Notes under the pieces: generated by a model
Seen by the model: the letters and a program-made list of their open reading frames with translations, nothing else
The model's database searches: none
What the model was told of the DNA's origin: nothing
Program-made: the position numbers and the translations under genes
Assembly (NCBI GenBank): GCA_023055505.1
Contig: JALIRH010000030.1
Location: 5,576,001-5,640,000, forward strand
DNA: 64,000 nucleotides
Direction: 5' to 3'
From: Callipepla californica brunnescens
Taxonomy: Eukaryota > Chordata > Aves > Galliformes > Odontophoridae
Shown here: in pieces, positions 47,826-60,142 of the stretch
Layout of the letters: the number at the start of each line of letters is the position of its first letter
Numbering within the stretch: the first letter of the stretch is position 1

Positions 47826-49289
47826 GATGGACAATTGTCCCTCCTCACATTGCTAGGTAATGGAGTCTGCCAGCTCCCTCAAGGCATGGTTGTACATCAC
47901 ATTCCCCCAGGGAAAGTCATAACCAATTTCTCCCAACAAAATGGGAACTTCTTGTTTTTCCACAGACCCCAGGTTTCAACAAGTTACTTTAACCATTTGT
48001 CCAATCTACCAATGATTACAATTTTCAACAAGTTTTCTCTGCAGTTTCCCACAGCCAACTCCTCCATGTCTGGAATGTCTGGAATGTACAAACTGCCTTC
48101 ACACACTCTAACACACACACTGCTGCAGCTACAAAAGTAAAAAGCAAAGCTTAACACACTCTGCAGACCTGCCACATACACACACCACAGAGAGAGGAAA
48201 AAAATGACACGCTTGGCACCCTCACAGTACTACTCACAGCCATGTTCACAGACAACATCACAATGCCGGCAGCCATAACACAACACAGTTCCCAATAACC
48301 CTAGCTCTTCAGTTTCTCCTGGAGGTCTGGAATCTCTCAAGCACACCCTCACCACCGTTCTTGCAGGAAGATGTGTTGCCCAGGGGACCTGAATCTCTCA
48401 AGTACTACTCAAACCCCATTTCTCTTGGTGGGCTTTTCTAAACATGCCCTCACTACGTTGTTATCTGCGTCAAGTGACCACTGACTTCTTTTATTTCACA
48501 ATCAGCTTCATCCCTGAAACCTCTGACTCACTTACATCCACTTTTTCCCAGTTTGGAAGATTCCATTAATTATGAGACCACAGTGTGCCACTTTTAAAAA
48601 CAATGTATGTGGAATATGACAAAAATGTGCTTGCATCTTTTGAGGCAAAAAGTATTCTATTATCACTCCAGTGATTCTTCTGAGGCAAAACCATTGGAGG
48701 CAGAAAATAAAATTCAATTTTGTTCCCAGTACAGAATTATTGAGGGAAAACAAGACTGTTCACCCGCAAAAGCTGAAATGGAAAGCTTTACAAGTAGCAC
48801 ATATGCATTCTTTTTGCGATACTAATATATCGGTTCTTAAACTAATGTATTAATCCCTATGGCTAAGAAAACCAACCTATATCTCCTCTACACAAACTCC
48901 CAAGTACCCTGATAGCAGTTCCTTCTGGGTGGCCCTAAATTCTGTAGATATACACCAGTGAACATCAGAGCAGGCCGTCTAACAGCAGTGTGCTTAAGCA
49001 TGCTCACGCCTTCAAAAGAAGACCTAACAGAGAAACCAGGAGAAGTGGTTAGGACAAGAACTCAACCAGCTGCAGGGTGATGCTGTCCTCTGGACCAGGG
49101 CAGACAGTGATTGCCTCTTGCTGAGACATGCTCAGGGCTGAGAGGAGTTAAAGAAATAAACAGTAAGTAGAGATGACTGAGGACATGCTTGTGCAAATGT
49201 CCCCAGCAAAGAAGCAAAGACACCGCAGAAAGCACTGCTTCATTAGCATAACAAATCTCAGACCCCACCCTTGTTCCCTCCCCCCTCCC

Positions 49290-49670
49290 TCCCTCCCCTC
49301 CTCCTGTCCCCCGGGAGCAGATGTGAGCTGAGAATGAGCAGTGAAAGTGCCCGAGGCCTGGCAGCCGGCTCGGGGCGTGCTCGCTGTGGCACCTGAGCCT
49401 GTGCTGAAGCAGCCAGAGCCTGGCTGGAAGCCATCCGGGCAGCACCGCGGTGGCAGGAGGTGCACCAAGGCCGTCCTGCGGCCAGCTCCGGGCTGAGGGC
49501 ACTCGGCATCCTGTGCTCTGCGCGACTCCAAGGAGCCCGGTTGCCTGCAACAGAGCTGGGAGCAGCCTGCTCTGCACCCAAGGTAGGTGCCCTTCGTGGT
49601 TCGTGCAGAGGAGCACACGCTGCCAGCAGCACCGGGTGGGACCCTGGTCCCGGCTCCATGTGCTGCCCGC
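49290..49670 (+). promoter_or_regulatory. GC/CpG-rich promoter and probable exon 1, copy C
   Basis: Equivalent of 1380-1770, with the donor AAG|GTAGGT and the exon end at 49582. The conserved stretch stops just after the donor, where C-specific sequence begins. Confidence 0.5.
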
Positions 49671-49671
49671 C

Positions 49672-50190
49672 ATGGCAGATTGCTCTACTTCAGTCTGTTT
49701 TGTTTCAGGGAGGACAGCAGATGCACCAAGCACATGCTCTGCAGCCTCCCTGTTTCTGCAGGGGTTGGGAACAATGTTTCCTGACAATTTGTAAGTGCAG
49801 AGTGAGCTTCTGACAGAAGTTTCTCACCCGGGAGCCAGGCAGACATTGGCTTTGGCAGTTTGGCACACAGTGAGTTGTACCATTACTGCTCGAAATCTCC
49901 ACTCTTTGCTGCCTGAATTGCACGCTCAGCTTCCCAGATCTGAGCTGGGTTGGCACTGACATTTGTGCTGCAGTATTTATGACAAAGACTTTGCCAGATA
50001 CCCTAAGGACCAGTTGGAATTAATGTACACAGACGGGCTGGCATTATTCATTCACGGATCAGCTTTTTCATAGGAGTGCAGGGGCTGATGCCCTCTGGGC
50101 ACTCTTTGTTCTGACTTCAGGCCTTACCATTCCTCAGGAGGTAGACGGGGGAACTGGGAAGCTGTTTTCTGCTCTGTGCTGATCTTGACA
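49672..50190. other. C-specific replacement segment
   Basis: Sequence in this intron-like stretch does not match A or B, although both sides do. No coding signal is evident. It probably came in by rearrangement or was lost from A and B. Confidence 0.55.
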
Positions 50191-51192
50191 GTACAGGAGC
50201 TGAAATATTTCCCATGATTTTATTTTCTTTCTGGAATGCTACATTCTGATGGAAGGTAACAGCAGGGGGATGATTATGAACAGTGTCTCTGGGAATTCCA
50301 AGGGCTAATGCTTATTTCTTTATTTATTTTATTTAACCAAGATTTATTAATCCACGTTCAGAGTTTTGATTGCAAATTTAGCTTCTGTTCCCTGTTCCTG
50401 TCCATTTCTGTTCTCCTTTCCTTCATATGCAGCTTCCAAACCTGGCATTTTGCACATAACACCTCTCTCCTTACATCCTTCTGTGGCCCTTCGTGACTTT
50501 GACAATTTGTCACAGATGGATCCAAACTCAGTATGCGATTCGAATCGACAGAGCAGCAGGACTATATTCATTGATATACAACAGATACGCTGCAGTGCTT
50601 TAACAGCGCGTTAACAAGATTGGATTACACACACAACTACCGGAGACCCTCCCATTGATTCATGAGTCTCATAGTGGTCCCATTTTCTGTCTCAACTTCT
50701 GAACACACAGAAAGAAGGAGCCTATGTTGACCTGGATCCACTTCTATTGCCAGACTTGTTCACGGCTTTGTGTGTAAAGAAGCATATGAGCACAGTCTGA
50801 GACATAACCATAGAGAAGGTCACAAAGCTCCAAACTAAGCGTGAGTCTCTTACAGCAGATCAGTATCTGCAAGGTGTCTGGACAAAAGGGGGTGAAGGAT
50901 CTCTGCTAAGGTGTGACCTCGACCTGCTCTCTGTTTTGGGATGCCTGTCTCCTTGTCATGCTTTCTCTTTAGTCCCCCACTGTTCAACTCTCAGCTGTCA
51001 GTTCTTTCAGCCCCCCAGACTGTGATAGCTTTGTGATGATTACTGTCATTTAGCCAGAGTGCTAAGAGTGCTGTTGCTCATTGCCTCACTGTGCAGGGTG
51101 TGCTGTGCCACCCCCCAGGCAGTGCTGTGCAGATGGTCTGGGGTGGGCAGGGGTTGGACAGGGACTGCTGCATTCAGTCACAACTCTGCTGA

Positions 51193-53120
<1,928 letters not shown>

Positions 53121-53128
<8 letters not shown>

Positions 53129-53463
53129 TCCTATGCGGTGAGCACCATTTGTCGCGGCGAAGGGAGACAAGGACACCAGGTGGTCATCAGCAAGTCCCGC
53201 CTTTAATCAGAAAGCTGCGTACATTTACATTGGTAGTAATGAAGCTCATACATACTGCAAAACCCGAGCTCCTAATTGGTTAGTGATGTCAGTGAGGTGA
53301 AAGTTTCATTGTTAATTCTTACAGTTAAACTGAATTTCCATTGGTCACTACTTCCTTAATCCTAACTCCTACACCCTCATGTTGCAGCAAGGTTACTGTG
53401 GCCTAGTTTTGTGATTGGTCAGTACAGCATTACATCTTCACTTGAGTTGCAACAGTTGTAACA
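53121..53463 (-). mobile_element. 3' LTR of the class II ERV
   Basis: 343 bp. On the minus strand it starts TGTTACAACTGTTGC and ends GGATTACAACA. ATTAAA at 53202-53207 (minus) is a candidate poly(A) signal. A purine-rich AGAAAGAGGGA precedes it (53464-53474). The other LTR is absent, so age cannot be estimated from LTR pairs. Confidence 0.85.
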
Positions 53464-53490
53464 TCCCTCTTTCTGCTTAGACAGCTGCAT

Positions 53491-54807
53491 CTAGCCCCAC
53501 TCTTGGCCTGTCTCGGACATCTGCAAGAGGTTTTCCTTGCTATGCCCCTTGCTCTTTAGCCAGTCTTGCATCAAATCCTCCACATCTCCCCCGTTTTCTT
53601 TTTGGACAACAAGGGTGTTATTCCACATTTTTGTCATCATGTTCTGCAACATTTTCTGTATGCAAGTTATTAAACAAGGCAAAAATAACATTAAACAAAG
53701 CAATACTATAACAATCCCTACGGCATACATAATAATCGTCCTTAGCCATGCTCCAATCCCTAATCCTTTCAGACAGCCATCAAGGCCAAGGCCTGATTCC
53801 ACCTGTAAATTTCCAGTCAACCTGCGTAATTCAGAAATTTGAGAGTGAATTGATTGTGAATGATCAGAGAGATTCATACAACACATGCCATCAAACTCTT
53901 CACAACCGTGGCCTTGTGCAAGTAAAAGGAAATCAATTGCAGCTCGATTTTGAAGAGTTGCATGACGAATAGAATCAACATCAAGCAAAAGGCTGGAGAG
54001 TGCTAAGGAGGTTGCATTTGTTTGTTTGGCAAGCCAGCATGCCAACTTATTTAGAATAGCATGAGCACCTGCCGCTGATATTCCTGGGGTAAAAAAAGAT
54101 GCGGCAATCACGGCGTCCTTAGACCAAAGCTTGACATCATCTTTACACTCTGGGGTAAAGGCATGAGCCATTCGTTTGGTTCGATGATGATGTCGGCTTA
54201 TTTTTAGTATCATGGATGTGTTAGGCGTGAGTAAAGACAATCGCCCAATTGTACGAGGTCCTCCACGCAATTTTGATGGGATGCCGGGCCAAGCACGATC
54301 CCCACAAATCAGAAAGTATCCTGCTGGCAGTTGAATGGGATTATTTGATGAAACTGACACATTCGTAGTAGTGTAGTTACACCAAACCGATGCATTAAGG
54401 TAAACAGCCATGCTAGAATTTACGACATTGAAATGATTTGCAGCTACTATTCGGCTAGTATGCTTAAAATACAGACATGCATCAGCCTTGACTGAACCCA
54501 ACAATTCCAACTCTTGGGGCTTCTGTGGTGCTGTGGGAAAATAAGGAGCCCATTGATCCCAATTGTCTACATTAGTTTTGGGATCATTAACAGTACAGAT
54601 GGGTACAGCCGAGGGGCACGGCCAAGGATCTGCTGGCAATCCAACCAGACAGGTTGTGAATGGATTACCAGGAGAAGACAGTGACAAGCAAATAGCTTCT
54701 TGTTTGGTTAAATTTGCTAGAGTAACCCAAATGTTAGTTTTGGGCTGAGGTGGAGCCCATATAGCATTGACAACATTAATAAAAAATGTTACAACTATCA
54801 ACTTCAT
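53491..54807 (-). CDS. env: Env of the class II ERV, unbroken 438 codons
   Basis: Signal-peptide-like N-terminus (residues 1-17), a short surface subunit of about 195 residues with several N-glycosylation sequons, and a furin-type RTKR site at 209-212. The transmembrane subunit has an internal fusion segment bounded by Cys 221 and Cys 257, an LQNRAAIDFLL immunosuppressive-like stretch, a C-X6-CC motif at 302-310, and a membrane helix at about 358-382 followed by a ~55-residue tail. The Cys-flanked fusion segment is the alpharetrovirus arrangement. The surface subunit is much shorter than the roughly 340 residues usual there. The start ATG overlaps the stop of the upstream frame. Whether it is expressed is unknown. 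Confidence 0.9.
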   Translation of the reverse strand: MKLIVVTFFINVVNAIWAPPQPKTNIWVTLANLTKQEAICLSLSSPGNPFTTCLVGLPADPWPCPSAVPICTVNDPKTNVDNWDQWAPYFPTAPQKPQELELLGSVKADACLYFKHTSRIVAANHFNVVNSSMAVYLNASVWCNYTTTNVSVSSNNPIQLPAGYFLICGDRAWPGIPSKLRGGPRTIGRLSLLTPNTSMILKISRHHHRTKRMAHAFTPECKDDVKLWSKDAVIAASFFTPGISAAGAHAILNKLACWLAKQTNATSLALSSLLLDVDSIRHATLQNRAAIDFLLLAQGHGCEEFDGMCCMNLSDHSQSIHSQISELRRLTGNLQVESGLGLDGCLKGLGIGAWLRTIIMYAVGIVIVLLCLMLFLPCLITCIQKMLQNMMTKMWNNTLVVQKENGGDVEDLMQDWLKSKGHSKENLLQMSETGQEWG

Positions 54808-55502
54808 TTTATCATGCGAGTTATACGCTGTTGAATATTATCATCTAGTGCCTTTTCTGGGTCAGTATTGTCCCTAAAAGGTCCCACAATAGAAATCGAA
54901 GGCAGTGGCACCTTTTTCTTACACCTAGAAGCTACTATCAGTGAATTAGTAATAATTCTAACTCGTTTTTCCTCTTGTTGGATATTCCAAACACAGAATC
55001 CAATTACAATTTGTTCTGGGGTTTCAAACAGTTGTAAAGATTCTCTTACGTCTTGACCTGTGAACTCTTTTAATGCCCTACGCCAATAATTGTGAGAGTC
55101 CCAGTCGTATAGGCATGCAAAGCACCAAGTCTGATGCACTTCTGACTGTACAATCCAATATGGATTACAACAACCCCCACACCTTAAGGCTATCCAAGCG
55201 GCGCAATCAGATTGATTACAGTCATAACATGGCAAAGAGGAAGGCCCTTGTAAGTCAATATAAAAGTTCTGTATCCACTCCACCCAATCACCTGGGGGAG
55301 TTGACAGTGCCTTTAGAGCTTCTTCACTATGTTGAGCAAGGTAACAGAGATAAGGCTTCAAGCGCAGTGTCAACTTCTGATGTATTCGAATCTTGTTGTC
55401 CTCGGTGAGGCGTCTGATTATTCGCTGCATCAAGAGCAGGCCTAGTCCATTTAGCTGGAACCCATTGTGATCCTGCTGGGGTAGAAACACATAAATAACC
55501 AC
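54804..55502 (-). CDS. Unrecognised 232-codon cysteine-rich frame between pol and env
   Basis: Open from ATG 55502 to TGA 54804-54806, overlapping the pol end by 176 bp and the env start by ATGA. A second in-frame ATG (codon 25, MQRIIRRL) is an alternative start. Cysteines cluster at residues 92-130 as C-X2-C-X4-C-X7-C-X2-CC-X14-C-X2-C, a possible metal-binding region, followed by a basic SRCKKKV patch near 192-198. No signal peptide or membrane helix is evident. I do not recognise the family. It could be an accessory protein read from a spliced or bicistronic RNA, or a former env leader. It is unbroken although pol upstream has stops. Confidence 0.6.
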   Translation of the reverse strand: MVIYVFLPQQDHNGFQLNGLGLLLMQRIIRRLTEDNKIRIHQKLTLRLKPYLCYLAQHSEEALKALSTPPGDWVEWIQNFYIDLQGPSSLPCYDCNQSDCAAWIALRCGGCCNPYWIVQSEVHQTWCFACLYDWDSHNYWRRALKEFTGQDVRESLQLFETPEQIVIGFCVWNIQQEEKRVRIITNSLIVASRCKKKVPLPSISIVGPFRDNTDPEKALDDNIQQRITRMIK

Positions 55503-57123
55503 GACCCCAATATAACATTTCAGCTGGACCCTGACAAATACCTGTTCTCGGGTCCTTATACATTACTTGCACCCTTTGAGCTGACACTGATTCTTTGTCA
55601 CTTTCACAATAATGTCGCATAGCAGCTGGCTCCTGTTCCTGCCCAAAAACACATAAATGATTGATAACATACAATACTTCAGTTAATCTAGACTGGGGAT
55701 CTAGAATGCTAGTGTGTTTCTGTAAGTATCGCTTCAGAATGCCATTGGCTCTTTCTATAACTGCTTGACCTGTTGGTGAATGGGGAATCCCTGTAATATG
55801 TTTGATGTTCCATTCTTCCATAAACTTTTGTACCTTATTACTAATATAGGCTGGTCCATTGTCTGTTTTTATTTCTCTGGGTACCCCGAGTACTGCAAAA
55901 CAACTCAACAAATGACGTATAACATGAATTGTTTTTTCCCCAGCTTGTGCTGTTGCCCAAATGTATTTACTATAGGTGTCTATTGTTACATGAACATATT
56001 TTAGTCTTCCAAACTCAGTAACATGTGTAACATCCATTTGCCATACCTCATTTATTTTAAGACCTCTGGGATTAACACCACATCCTAACCCAACACCTCC
56101 GTTGCGATGACTGCATATGGGACATGCCCTGACTATGGCCTTATCCTCGTTAATGCCTATTCCAAAAGTTCTGGCTAGACCTTTTGCATTCTGGTGATAC
56201 AGATCATGTGCTTCACGTGCCCTAATTGCTGCACTGATAGGGCTCACGTTACTTTCATGAGTCATAACCAATCGGTCTGCTCTCGAGTTCCCTTCTCCTA
56301 ACCCGTGATCCCATTTATGACTTCTAATGTGAATAACTGCATAGGGCTGTTGACGATTTCGGAGAGCCTTTTTCAACTGTATAAAAAGTTAATAGAGTCT
56401 TTTATTAGTAACTTCTTTGATTGATGCATCCTCTATGCATTGAACAACTCCTGCAACATGCAGTGAGTCTGTCACTATGTTCAATGGTCTTACAAAATAG
56501 CACAAAGTCCAAACAACAGCCAACAATTCCAGAATTTGTAGACTGTCTTGTTCTTCAGCCTCCAGAATCTTGAGTTTCCATTGGTTATCTTCTTGCCATG
56601 TAATTGCAGCTCTCCTTGATTTCTTCCCTGCATCTGTAAACACTGTCAAAGCATTTGGTATGGGCTGATCCTCTCTAAGAGGTTTTACAATCCAGTCTCA
56701 TTCTCCAAGCCATTGAAGCTGCTTGGGTACTAGTGGTCCTGTAAGCACCTGTGCTCCAGATCCCAGCAATGCTTGCTGCAAGTCTTGTGAATTTATTAAA
56801 TACCAGTCCAACGTAGCCTTTTCCATGGGAAGACGAATAGCTTGTGGTCCTTTCCCAGTTATTTCAATTATCCTCAAACGACCCTTTTTTATAAGTGCTG
56901 CTAGCTGTTCGATTTTAGATGTCAATGTTTTCCTTGTTCGTAACAGCGGAGACAACCATTCTACCACCCTGGGCTCCCTGGGCTCCCCCGTTTCCTTTTT
57001 AGGCTGAGTGATGCCTCCAAGTAGATGATTAGGGTTACTCCAAACAGTCAGGTCAATAGGTTGATCTAGTATGTGACGAGATACTGAGCCCGATGCTATC
57101 AAGCGAGAAATGTCCTGTAGGGC
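55327..57123 (-). pseudogene. pol: Pol of the class II ERV (connection, RNase H, integrase), truncated
   Basis: One frame from the truncation point to TAA/TAG near 55327. It holds the RT thumb/connection (57123-56698), RNase H (FTDAGKKS, VTDSLHV, GNSRADRL) and integrase with an H-X3-H...C-X2-C region, WQMDVTH, KTDNGPAY and QAVIERA, the betaretrovirus-like set. Two in-frame stops: TGA at 56698-56700 and TAA at 56389-56391. The integrase part (56376-55327) is open for 349 codons. Confidence 0.88.
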
Positions 57124-57463
57124 TGTAGTGGGATTGCTTGGTCACAGCCTGAACCAGTGAATGAGCATCTGAGTAACCGGAGCGGAGGAGCCCAGGTCCA
57201 CCGGACCTCTCGCTCTCTCCCTCTCAGTGGTGCTTCCGGAGCTGCTTCCGGGAGCACAGATCCGCTCAGAGCCTGCGCGGGTCGCCCCCCCCCCCCCTCT
57301 GGCTCTCTTCCTTCCGGCGCGCCAGTGTTCAAACGAGAGGTGGCTGCATTCCTCAGCCTAAACGGTCGCCGGGAGGGGTGAGTTCATTCCCCCTTATCTG
57401 TAACATCTCTTTCTGTAGCGCCCCTACCTCAAATAAAAGCTCTGTCACCACCTTTGCTTTACA
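57124..57463 (+). mobile_element. Family 4 LTR (5')
   Basis: 340 bp, TGTAGTGGGATTGCTTGG...TTTACA. Contains a CpG-rich middle, a C run at 57286-57297 and AATAAA at 57431-57436. Aligns with the solo LTR at 15499-15817. Confidence 0.85.
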
Positions 57464-57506
57464 CTTGGCGAGCCAGGCAGCCTAATACCTTTTAAAAACA
57501 TTCACT

Positions 57507-59096
57507 ATGACCCTTCTAAGTAACATCGTGGGGTGGTTTTCACGGGAAAAGACCACCCCCTTAAATGACCTTTTGCCCGGTCATATCCCGGGATTTCTAG
57601 GATCCCCATACCACGGGGTTGCTGCTATTATTGAAAAATGGGGCCCCCTGCGAGACAGAGGAAACCTCCTTGAATCCCCGTCCCGACTAGCTGACTATTT
57701 TCTCTCTCTGACTAAAAACGTACTGACTACTCGGGAGCGGCAATTAGCTGCGTCTACGGTGGCATGGCCGCTGCTGATGGCCTTAAACCAGATGAACACA
57801 TCTGAAGGGGATATGCTTGATGAAAATCAACTCTTGCGTGACCGTATCGAAGAATTAGAAAGACAAATTGCAATTTTGACAGGAAAAACACCAAAACCGG
57901 TCACTCCCGTACGGAAGGTCCGGAATATCTCCCTAGAAGTCACCGGGGACCCTGTAGAAGACAACCCGCATAATCTGGTTTCTGAAGATGAAGGCACTAA
58001 AAGGTCGGATCTCGAAGCTCCACTTGAGCTAGATCCCTTTGAGATCCGACCAGTTGTAACCCAAAAAACAAAAAAAATACAGGATAGACCAGTGGGGCTA
58101 CCCCCTGACCAGTGGCCCCCTGCCCATAGCACTTTACATGTAACAGCTCGCCCATACACGGCAGCTGAACTGATGGATTTATTACAGCGGTTTAGACAAA
58201 AACCGAGAGAGAGTGTACCAGCATGGCTGCTCCGTTTATGGGACATGGGGGCAGAAGGTGTTATGGTAAATGGGCCAGAAATTTCAAAACTGGCATCCAT
58301 TACCATTCACCCTGCCCTCAGACAGAGGCTATATGCCACCGTCCAACATAATGATGAAAATCATTCCTTAATTAAATGGTTAACAGCTGCATGCCGTATA
58401 ACATGGCCAAACAAAAGTGACATCCCTTTAAATACAGGTCTATGGTCTTCTATGGAAGATCTGCAAAATTATATTCGGGAACTGGGTATGAGAGAGGCAA
58501 TCTATGAGGAAGATTTTGAGAGCCCAGACCTGATGAAATTCTCAGCAGGAATGAGAGACCTTATCCTGCAGCAAGCTCCATCTCATCAGTATGGTACTTT
58601 GGTATCCATACTGAACCCCCTAGTGGCCTCAGAGGCCATCATACAGCAGGCTGCCCAATTGGTGGCGGATCTGGGGGAGACAGAGCGCCTGCGCGCCAGG
58701 CGCAATGTCCGAATGGTGGTGGAAAGTTCAGAGATCCATCCACCACCACGACCTAGGAGACCAGCCTCTAAGGTAATCCAATCTGGACCCATCAGAGTAT
58801 CGAGAAGACAGATGTTTAATGACCTGCTGAGAGCAGGAGTTCGATTTGAAAAGATTGATGGGCAGCCTAATCAGGTATTACTACAACTATGGAAACAGTT
58901 GCCCAATGATCAAAGATTCCAGTCCTCTCCCAAAAGGGAAGGAATTCGATTCATAGAGCATATTCCACAAGACACATGGAATCTGGAAAATTTCATGGTG
59001 CCATCGAAAAGACGTAAACCTCCTCAGGCGGCCCGGGCAGCCACAGTCGAGCCGTCAGAGGAAAAAGACTTGGGGATTGCAGAGCTGATGGCATGA
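57507..59096 (+). CDS. gag: Gag of family 4 ERV, intact 529 codons
   Basis: Open from ATG 57507 to TGA 59094-59096. The capsid-like region has VPAWLLRLWDMGAEGV and SILNPLVASEAIIQQA, shared with family 1. A coiled-coil-like ENQLLRDRIEELERQIAIL is near residue 110. There is no CCHC knuckle; the C-terminus has basic SKRRKPP. The stop overlaps the protease ATG (ATGA), with protease in the -1 frame. Neither a programmed frameshift nor reinitiation can be chosen from sequence. Confidence 0.88.
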   Translation: MTLLSNIVGWFSREKTTPLNDLLPGHIPGFLGSPYHGVAAIIEKWGPLRDRGNLLESPSRLADYFLSLTKNVLTTRERQLAASTVAWPLLMALNQMNTSEGDMLDENQLLRDRIEELERQIAILTGKTPKPVTPVRKVRNISLEVTGDPVEDNPHNLVSEDEGTKRSDLEAPLELDPFEIRPVVTQKTKKIQDRPVGLPPDQWPPAHSTLHVTARPYTAAELMDLLQRFRQKPRESVPAWLLRLWDMGAEGVMVNGPEISKLASITIHPALRQRLYATVQHNDENHSLIKWLTAACRITWPNKSDIPLNTGLWSSMEDLQNYIRELGMREAIYEEDFESPDLMKFSAGMRDLILQQAPSHQYGTLVSILNPLVASEAIIQQAAQLVADLGETERLRARRNVRMVVESSEIHPPPRPRRPASKVIQSGPIRVSRRQMFNDLLRAGVRFEKIDGQPNQVLLQLWKQLPNDQRFQSSPKREGIRFIEHIPQDTWNLENFMVPSKRRKPPQAARAATVEPSEEKDLGIAELMA

Positions 59097-59750
59097 CAGG
59101 GGAGTCAAAATTCCCCAGGACTAGGGTCTCTACAGGAGACCAGAGACCCTATGTTGAATTAACTATTCATTGGTCAAGGAAGAATGTACAAGGAGTGATG
59201 GCGCTGGTAGATACTGGGGCAGAAACATCCATCATCTATGGGGACCCAAATAAATTCCTGGGCACTAAGGCTGTGATAGGTGGGTTCGGGGGCAGATGAT
59301 CCCCATAACCCAAACGTGGTTGAAACTGGGGGTTGGGTGTCTTCCACCTCGGGAGTACAAGGTATCTATCGCCCCAGTTCCAGAGTACATCTTGGGGATA
59401 GACATCTTGTGGGGTTGACTCTCCAGACCACTGTGGGAGAGTTCAGAATAAGGGAAGATGTATTAGTATCCGGGCAGTGCAGGCAATTTTAAGGGGCCAT
59501 GAAAAAATGGAGCCTATTTGTTTGCCATAACCCCGACGGATAACAAATAGGAAACAATACAGACTCCCTGGTGGGCAAGAAGAAATTACCAAGACTGTGC
59601 AGGAGTTGGAGAGAGTAGGGACCATTAGAGCTGCACACAGCCCATACAACTCCCCCATATGGCCAGTCAGGAAGTCAGATGGTACATGGCGAATGACGGT
59701 AGACTACAGAGAACTAAATAAAGTCACTCCGCCAATACACGCAGCCGTAC
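59093..59750 (+). pseudogene. pol: Protease and partial RT of family 4 ERV
   Basis: Protease has ALVDTGAETSIIYGDP but a 1-bp deletion near 59295 breaks the frame. Later parts are seen in shifted frames: YKVSIAP-like and GIDIL-like stretches near 59360-59410, then RT start SPYNSPIWPVRKSDGTWR and VDYRELNKVT. It ends at the IHAAV codons (59750). Confidence 0.8.
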
Positions 59751-60086
59751 TGTATGGGAACTGTTGAATCACGGCCTGAACCACTGATTAATCACCTGAG
59801 GCAAGCCCTGAGTCAGCTGCAGGGGCACAGCTGAGTGTGATTGGAAGGGGTGGAGTTTGACTCCACCTCTCCCAAGACCCCATTTAAGGGCTGACCACCA
59901 GCAGGGAAGGATCTCTTGTTGGAGATCCCTCCCTGGTGGAGTTATCGGCGAGCCCCAACCATCATCAAGGTGAGCCAATCTCTTTTGCTATTTATTTGTA
60001 TACCATCTACTTAAAGCCTACCAAAAATATACCATCCTTTCGCACTACTTCCTTGAAGTGCTTTCCTTGGGGTTATTTGCCCTACA
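59751..60086 (+). mobile_element. Family 1 LTR (5' of copy 1c)
   Basis: 336 bp, TGTATGGG...CCTACA, followed by the PBS-like TGGCGAGCCAGGCAGG at 60089. Confidence 0.88.
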
Positions 60087-60142
60087 ATTGGCGAGCCAGG
60101 CAGGCTTAAAAAGATATATATATACTTATACAATAACTAACC

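Larger units (their letters stand above)
57124..59750 (+). mobile_element. Family 4 ERV, 3'-truncated
   Basis: 5' LTR 57124-57463, PBS-like TGGCGAGCCAGGCAGCC at 57466, intact gag, broken protease and the first part of RT. It stops inside RT at 59750, where a family 1 LTR begins. Related to family 1 (similar LTR start, PBS, Gag and protease) but clearly distinct. Confidence 0.85.

Noticed and set aside
49062..49787. 241-codon minus-strand frame over the copy C promoter
   Set aside because: Antisense to the GC-rich exon 1; length differs in A and B and there is no domain.
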